DNA of 34,866 nucleotides from a virus. The position numbers and the translations under genes were made by a program. Shown piece after piece: positions 31,568 through 34,866 of the stretch (position 1 is its first letter; every line of letters starts with the position of its first letter). The notes under the pieces were generated by a model, which searched no databases, was not told where the DNA came from, and saw only the letters and a list, made by a program, of their open reading frames with translations. Location of the stretch: the IMG/VR virus record IMGVR_UViG_3300017963_000524, positions 1-34,866 of that record; one strand, 5' to 3'.

Positions 31568-31804
31568 ATGGAGATTATTGTGTCACTTGGTCCCTGCGAG
31601 GATGCTGTCATACTTACTGAGGATGGTGAGTTTGCGGGTGTGTGGACAAAGGGCGCAAAAGAGGCATACCAAAATGCCGATGCCATACAGGAAATTATGT
31701 GCGACGTGATGAAAGACAGTGAACACCGAGAAGGAGTATGGCTCTGGACGATTATGAAGAAGTGGCGCGTCGTGCTGGGAAACTATTTAGGTGAGTATGA
31801 GTGA
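31568..31804 (+). CDS. Unknown small protein
   Basis: A 78-aa acidic protein with several Trp, a beta start (EIIVSLGPCEDAVILTEDGE) and helical end. It follows the previous gene by 3 nt and overlaps the next start by 8 nt. I do not recognise the family. Confidence 0.6.
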   Translation: MEIIVSLGPCEDAVILTEDGEFAGVWTKGAKEAYQNADAIQEIMCDVMKDSEHREGVWLWTIMKKWRVVLGNYLGEYE

Positions 31805-32111
31805 ATGGATGCAGTGTGTGACATGCAAAGAGACAGTGATAGCGAACCCGACCGGAACCTGTCTCGGTTGCCAAAGAGGTTTCACCCGTCGTCCCCAAGA
31901 AGACCACTTCCTAAACAATCGGCGTCCAGCTCCCTGCGGAGACTACTATCCGCCAGAAGAGCTAGAAGCCTGGAACAACTTAAAGGAGAAAAGAAATGCC
32001 ATTGAAGAAAGGCTCAAGCAAATCGACGATCAAGTCGAACATCAAGACAGAGATGAAGGCCGGAAAGCCTCAGAAGCAAGCGATAGCGATAGCAATGAGC
32101 AAAGCGGGTAA
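31797..32111 (+). CDS. Zinc-ribbon protein with overlapping C-terminus
   Basis: A 104-aa protein from ATG 31797 (AGGTGA just before). CVTC (7-10) and CLGC (21-24) form a zinc ribbon, followed by a helical segment ([26 protein letters not shown]). The last 35 residues, Asp/Glu/Ser-rich, share DNA with a separate gene at 31996-32133 in another frame. The zinc ribbon suggests DNA or protein binding; nothing more specific. Confidence 0.68.
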   Translation: MSEWMQCVTCKETVIANPTGTCLGCQRGFTRRPQEDHFLNNRRPAPCGDYYPPEELEAWNNLKEKRNAIEERLKQIDDQVEHQDRDEGRKASEASDSDSNEQSG

Positions 32112-32133
32112 GTCCAAGAGGAAGAAGAAATGA
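31996..32133 (+). CDS. DUF6496-like small basic protein in an alternative frame
   Basis: ATG 31996 with AAAGGAG at proper spacing, ending at TGA 32131-32133. The 45-aa product starts [20 protein letters not shown] and continues with [17 protein letters not shown] and a Lys/Arg tail. The MPLKKG...NIKTEMxxGxPQKQAxAIAxSKAGK layout is that of DUF6496 proteins found in phages and bacteria. It overlaps the zinc-ribbon gene for 116 nt and its end overlaps the next start (ATGA). Function unknown; it may bind nucleic acid given its charge. Confidence 0.78.
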   Translation: MPLKKGSSKSTIKSNIKTEMKAGKPQKQAIAIAMSKAGKSKRKKK

Positions 32134-32327
32134 ATCCTGAGTGGTGGAGAGACTTTTGGGGAGCTTACGACAACGTGAAAGAGAAGTATGACTGGAGACA
32201 GTCAGTTCACGTAGATGAAGCTCAGTCAGAGATCACAAGCAAGTGGTTTCTAGATGCGGTTAAGAAGCTAAGGGATAAGACAGAAATATTTATCCAATCA
32301 ATGGAAAAGGAAGGGTTAGATGACTGA
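32130..32327 (+). CDS. Unknown small protein
   Basis: A 65-aa acidic helical protein with several Trp ([13 protein letters not shown]). It starts on the DUF6496-like stop (ATGA). No motif and no family recognised. Confidence 0.6.
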   Translation: MNPEWWRDFWGAYDNVKEKYDWRQSVHVDEAQSEITSKWFLDAVKKLRDKTEIFIQSMEKEGLDD

Positions 32328-32670
32328 CCAACCAAGATGGGATGATGCATGGGAGTTCTTTTTTGACTCGATAGCGTTTCTGGATGAGACGAAGTACAAG
32401 TCAGTCTCTAAGTATCTCATCACGTCTTGGGAAGAAGAAATGAAGAAGCGCGGTCTTGTCGAGAGTATCGATGCAAACCTCGAAAGAATCGGCTCGAAGA
32501 ATCAGATGAACGTATTGATCCGGTTTCCCTGGGAGGGAGCCAATGCGGTGAGCTTGTGGTTTGATGACCATAAGACACGGTTTGAGGATCTGAAAGAGAA
32601 CATAAAGAAGTGCGAGCAAGCTGCACGTGAACAAATGAGGAACCACGATGAGAAAAGAAAGCTTAATTAA
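32320..32670 (+). CDS. Unknown 116-aa protein
   Basis: An acidic start ([15 protein letters not shown]), a beta-alpha core with NVLIRFPWEGANAVSLWFD, and a charged helical end (EDLKENIKKCEQAAREQMRN). It overlaps neighbours by 8 nt upstream and 23 nt downstream, so it is translated as part of the same operon. Function unknown. Confidence 0.62.
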   Translation: MTDQPRWDDAWEFFFDSIAFLDETKYKSVSKYLITSWEEEMKKRGLVESIDANLERIGSKNQMNVLIRFPWEGANAVSLWFDDHKTRFEDLKENIKKCEQAAREQMRNHDEKRKLN

Positions 32671-32992
32671 GCAGATCGTCGCAGGTCTGAAAGACGATGA
32701 TGTCTTAACGCCTGAGATGATGCGAGAAATGGTTGAGTCCAAAAGGGAAGAGAATGACAAGCATTTCTTCCAAATGGGATTTAAATACGCCCACGCAATG
32801 TTTCGCCACATGGCTAAACAGCTAGAGCATGACGATGATACCTACGTAGTGGTATTCAACCGCTATTTATCAGACTTCCATGAGAAAAACTTCGAAGACG
32901 ACGACTATCGCGATGGCTATATCGCTACCGAAGAAGACGCGGACCATATTGCCACGGAATTCATTTTTCCTGAAGGAGGTCCCAATGATTGA
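32648..32992 (+). CDS. Unknown 114-aa protein
   Basis: Helical first half (ESLIKQIVAGLKDDD...; FFQMGFKYAHAMFRHMAKQL) and an acidic end (EEDADHIATEFIFPEGG). It overlaps the previous gene by 23 nt and the next by 8 nt. No family recognised. Confidence 0.62.
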   Translation: MRKESLIKQIVAGLKDDDVLTPEMMREMVESKREENDKHFFQMGFKYAHAMFRHMAKQLEHDDDTYVVVFNRYLSDFHEKNFEDDDYRDGYIATEEDADHIATEFIFPEGGPND

Positions 32993-33320
32993 GTGCACCA
33001 AATTCAAGAGCTTCCAGAAAGGACATCTTCAAGGGTTTGCGGACTTCTACATCGACAAGTGGGGAGTAGAGATCACAGGATGCTCACTCTACATGAAAGA
33101 TGGCAGACGATGGCTAAACCTTCCATCGAATGAGTACACCAATGCTGAGGGTGAGAAGAAGTATGCGCCGTTTCTAAGATTCAGAGAGAAGAAGCACTGG
33201 GAAACCTTCATGGAACAGGCTAAGTCCGCACTAGATAAGTGGTGTGCTGAGAACAACCAGCCAGAAGAAACCAACTGTACGACAGAATCGTACAACTCAG
33301 AGGAAGAGATACCGTTTTGA
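32985..33320 (+). CDS. SpoVG-like small protein
   Basis: A 111-aa protein from ATG 32985 with GGAGG at five-base spacing; longer upstream starts lack this. The core LQGFADFYIDKWGVEITGCSL, then RRWLNLPSNEY...GEKKYAPFLRF and a C-terminal helix (TFMEQAKSALDKW) follows the layout of SpoVG-type nucleic-acid-binding proteins and their phage relatives. Host SpoVG binds RNA or DNA and regulates genes; the phage version may do the same (inference). Confidence 0.62.
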   Translation: MIECTKFKSFQKGHLQGFADFYIDKWGVEITGCSLYMKDGRRWLNLPSNEYTNAEGEKKYAPFLRFREKKHWETFMEQAKSALDKWCAENNQPEETNCTTESYNSEEEIPF

Positions 33321-33541
33321 ATGAAAAGTTACCGAAGAAATGTCCTATCTGTGGTCATGAGCCGATGGTTTTGCAATTTCTCAGGTCCGATATACGACCG
33401 GATGTATCGGTAATAGGATCTGGATGCATGAAGTGCCAGAAATGCTGGGTGGAATGCAAGGCAGAGCTAGAGCAACACCCACACTCTGAGGATATATTCG
33501 AGGTAACGACCTATATGAAACCAAATAAGGAAGAATCATGA
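33317..33541 (+). CDS. Zinc-ribbon protein with TTG start
   Basis: A 74-aa protein. CPIC (9-12) and CMKCQKC (37-43) with a following Cys (VEC) make a Lar/restriction-alleviation-like zinc ribbon layout. The only start that keeps the first Cys pair is TTG 33317, which overlaps the previous TGA (TTGA). Antirestriction is suggested by resemblance only. Confidence 0.6.
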   Translation: MNEKLPKKCPICGHEPMVLQFLRSDIRPDVSVIGSGCMKCQKCWVECKAELEQHPHSEDIFEVTTYMKPNKEES

Positions 33542-33858
33542 CAGAAGAAGAAAAAACACCAGAGCAAAAAGATCTAGAAGCCAAGCTTGCCACCAACATA
33601 GGCAAGATGGAGATAGACGTATGGCCTAACCTTGTGCTCTTGAAAGACGGGTATTGGTTCGTTGCAGAACGGATCACCAATTGTAGTCGCTGCGGATCAG
33701 AGATGTTCCTCGAGTTTGATCTCGTTCAGGAGATGGACTACCAATTCGTTAAAAATCGGTATGAGATTGGTAAATGCCTAAACGGATGCTCAAGGCTAAG
33801 AGCCGGACTTTCCGTGAATGCCTCTAATATTATGACAATTCAACAGTTTGAGAGTTAA
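33538..33858 (+). CDS. Cys-containing unknown protein
   Basis: A 106-aa protein starting on the previous stop (ATGA). An acidic N-terminus is followed by LVLLKDGYWFVAERITNCSR with CSRCG (about 49-53) and C79, C83 (CLNGC), so a zinc site split by a helix. No known family. Confidence 0.6.
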   Translation: MTEEEKTPEQKDLEAKLATNIGKMEIDVWPNLVLLKDGYWFVAERITNCSRCGSEMFLEFDLVQEMDYQFVKNRYEIGKCLNGCSRLRAGLSVNASNIMTIQQFES

Positions 33859-33859
33859 T

Positions 33860-34138
33860 ATGTATCAGGTGCAATTATATTACAAAGATAAAGAACAGCT
33901 TAATATTGATGTATTAAAGACTGAGATAACACAGTTTTTTAACGACCTTAATAATAGTCAAGCATATATCCATCCGATTACAAAGGTTGGGTTTTGGACG
34001 AATATTCAAGATATTCGATACATCAAGGTTGTTGAGAAGGAAAAGAAAGATGGCGAGGTTATCGAAGAAGCTGACGGAGGTGCTGAACCTTTACCGGTCA
34101 GAGATGAAGATATTGAAGCAGGAGCAGAAGCTTCTTGA
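33860..34138 (+). CDS. Unknown 92-aa protein
   Basis: ATG 33860 is preferred; a TTG at 33848 would add four residues. It has a beta/alpha start (MYQVQLYYKDKEQLN), HPITKVGFWTNIQDIRYI, then a Glu-rich tail. The last 89 nt overlap the next ORF. Function unknown. Confidence 0.58.
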   Translation: MYQVQLYYKDKEQLNIDVLKTEITQFFNDLNNSQAYIHPITKVGFWTNIQDIRYIKVVEKEKKDGEVIEEADGGAEPLPVRDEDIEAGAEAS

Positions 34139-34433
34139 CGAAAGAAAAGATGCGGCGTTTCAGAGGTTCTTAGACCGTTCTGATTCTGCATATGAAGACT
34201 GTTCGGTGTGGACACTGATAGGTCAAAAACTAAATGAGGTGAAGACATTATGGCACGATCTGGAGAACGAAAGGCCAGGGTCAGCTCTAAAGAGCGACGA
34301 GTGGAATCTAGCCAACGACATCCTAGAGCAAAATCTGCTGGAAGAATGCAGATCGAGCGAGGAATTAAGGGATCAAGCCGGCAGTCACACAGACAAAAAA
34401 GAAGGTAAGGATGACAGAGGAAAAACAACCTGA
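34050..34433 (+). CDS. Unknown coiled-coil ORF
   Basis: A 127-aa frame from ATG 34050 (GAGAAGG upstream). The first 40 residues look helical and basic (LSKKLTEVLNLYRSEMKILK), and the last third is charged and low-complexity. It overlaps both neighbours strongly and a 52-aa basic ORF is nested in it at 34250-34408, so the second half could be non-functional. Confidence 0.48.
   Translation: MARLSKKLTEVLNLYRSEMKILKQEQKLLDERKDAAFQRFLDRSDSAYEDCSVWTLIGQKLNEVKTLWHDLENERPGSALKSDEWNLANDILEQNLLEECRSSEELRDQAGSHTDKKEGKDDRGKTT
34250..34408 (+). CDS. Nested 52-aa very basic ORF
   Basis: ATG 34250 with AGGTGA eight bases upstream, ending at TAA 34406-34408, only 2 nt before the next start. The product is Arg/Lys/Ser-rich from end to end (for example SKERRVESSQRHPRAKSAGR), as in a nucleic-acid-binding peptide. 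It lies fully within 34050-34433 in another frame. Translation is not proven; the ribosome site and tight 3' spacing support it. Confidence 0.4.
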   Translation: MARSGERKARVSSKERRVESSQRHPRAKSAGRMQIERGIKGSSRQSHRQKRR

Positions 34434-34653
34434 CAGCGGTGAACCGTGTCCTACCTACGTGTTTTTAAAAAAGGGCGTAGATGGAGAACTCCAGCTAGAG
34501 ATCCCGCGAGAATATCAGTCGGAATTCAAGCCGATCTCCGAGGCAACCTATAAGCGTTGGCTAAAGGAGAAGTCGGAAGATCCCGAAGCATTAAAGGAGC
34601 TAGAAGAAGATGAAATGGAGTTTGGAGAAGCGGAAAGTCAAGGAGCTGAATGA
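34411..34653 (+). CDS. Unknown 80-aa acidic protein
   Basis: A protein with a strand-forming segment (TYVFLKKGVDGELQLEIPREY), a basic core and a Glu-rich end (ALKELEEDEMEFGEAESQGAE). GAAGGTAAGG lies before ATG 34411. It overlaps the ParB-like start by 44 nt. No family recognised. Confidence 0.6.
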   Translation: MTEEKQPDSGEPCPTYVFLKKGVDGELQLEIPREYQSEFKPISEATYKRWLKEKSEDPEALKELEEDEMEFGEAESQGAE

Positions 34654-34866
34654 GTACGCTAGAAACGCAAGAAAACTCACGAAGCACGACGCCGCTCACT
34701 TGCAGCAGTCACTTGAGACGTTTGGACAATGCGAACCTATTGTCATCAACTCCGATAATACTATCATCGGAGGCCACCAGCGTCTCCGTACAATGCGGAA
34801 GATGGGCTTCAAAGAGGTGGATGTATACGTACCCGATACCCCACTCAGTGAGAAAGAGGTCGAAGA
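34610..34866 (+). CDS. ParB-like nuclease-domain protein, N-terminal part (runs off the end)
   Basis: Open to the last base (85 full codons). It has LNEYARNARKLTKHDAAHLQ (13-32), FGQCEPIVINSDNTIIGGHQ (38-57) and RLRTMRKMGFKEVDV. These are the box I and box II (GGHQR) of ParB/Srx-type domains, as in phage ParB-like proteins often linked to DNA methyltransferases. The last residues (PLSEKEVE) are where ELNIRLNKN-type residues normally follow, then the WDWD motif found at the start of this window. It is thus the first half of the gene seen at 1-258. Confidence 0.82.
   Translation, partial: MKWSLEKRKVKELNEYARNARKLTKHDAAHLQQSLETFGQCEPIVINSDNTIIGGHQRLRTMRKMGFKEVDVYVPDTPLSEKEVE

Noticed and set aside
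1-34866. Integrase, attachment site or CI-type repressor for lysogeny
   Set aside because: No tyrosine or serine recombinase motif and no CI-like gene; a Cro-like and an XRE protein alone do not show lysogeny.
1-34866. CRISPR array, transposon or insertion sequence
   Set aside because: No regular repeat-spacer pattern, no transposase motif and no terminal inverted repeats with target duplications were seen.
1-34866. Direct terminal repeats at the two ends
   Set aside because: First and last bases do not match each other; only the split gene links them.

Overview
The window reads as one nearly complete, tightly packed genome of a tailed double-stranded DNA phage with podovirus-like (P22-type) virion genes. 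The evidence is a P22-like portal, a large terminase, an N4-gp56-type major capsid protein, ejection-type internal virion proteins, a series of fibre genes, and a small replication/recombination module (O-like initiator, DnaC-like loader, RecT, YqaJ exonuclease, RusA). There is no bacterial housekeeping gene, rRNA, tRNA, CRISPR array or integrase. The host cannot be named. A lipobox-like small lipoprotein and P22-type ejection proteins suggest a Gram-negative host. The last 257 bases encode the N-terminal half of a ParB-like protein and the first 258 bases encode the C-terminal part of what looks like the same protein. The window is therefore probably a circular (or circularly permuted) genome opened inside that gene, with a few tens of bases missing.

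Layout. (1) 1-2022: end of the ParB-like gene, then small and large terminase. (2) 2054-2169: a structured RNA candidate with a pseudoknot, followed by a winged-helix gene. (3) 2475-7466: portal, two small unknown genes, scaffold, major capsid and a small head or decoration protein, closed by a hairpin terminator. (4) 7520-17059: head-tail adaptor, nozzle-like protein, small virion proteins, a GNAT-like protein, an S74 chaperone-domain protein and two long internal virion/ejection candidates. (5) 17143-24025: a promoter-like site, then fibre and virion-surface genes, one with a glycine-rich tip, and a lipoprotein, ended by a UUCG-loop terminator. (6) 24135-24487: two small rightward ORFs.

(7) 24546-27918, leftward: a recombination operon (unknown 123-aa protein, RecT, YqaJ exonuclease, then seven small proteins), apparently driven by a strong sigma70-type promoter at 28009-28038 with an inverted-repeat operator candidate next to it. 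(8) 28122 to the end, rightward: a Cro-like repressor, a non-coding stretch with RNA structure and a direct repeat, an initiator gene with 23-bp-period iterons and an AT-rich tract inside it (a lambda-like origin), helicase loader, XRE regulator, RusA, and about 15 small, mostly overlapping genes running into the ParB-like gene.

Functionally, the phage seems to recruit the host replisome through initiator plus loader. It recombines and repairs with RecT, exonuclease and RusA, packages by a headful-type terminase, and invests about 7 kb in receptor-binding fibres. No endolysin or holin could be recognised with confidence. Several small genes are hidden in alternative frames of neighbours, notably a DUF6496-like gene at 31996-32133.
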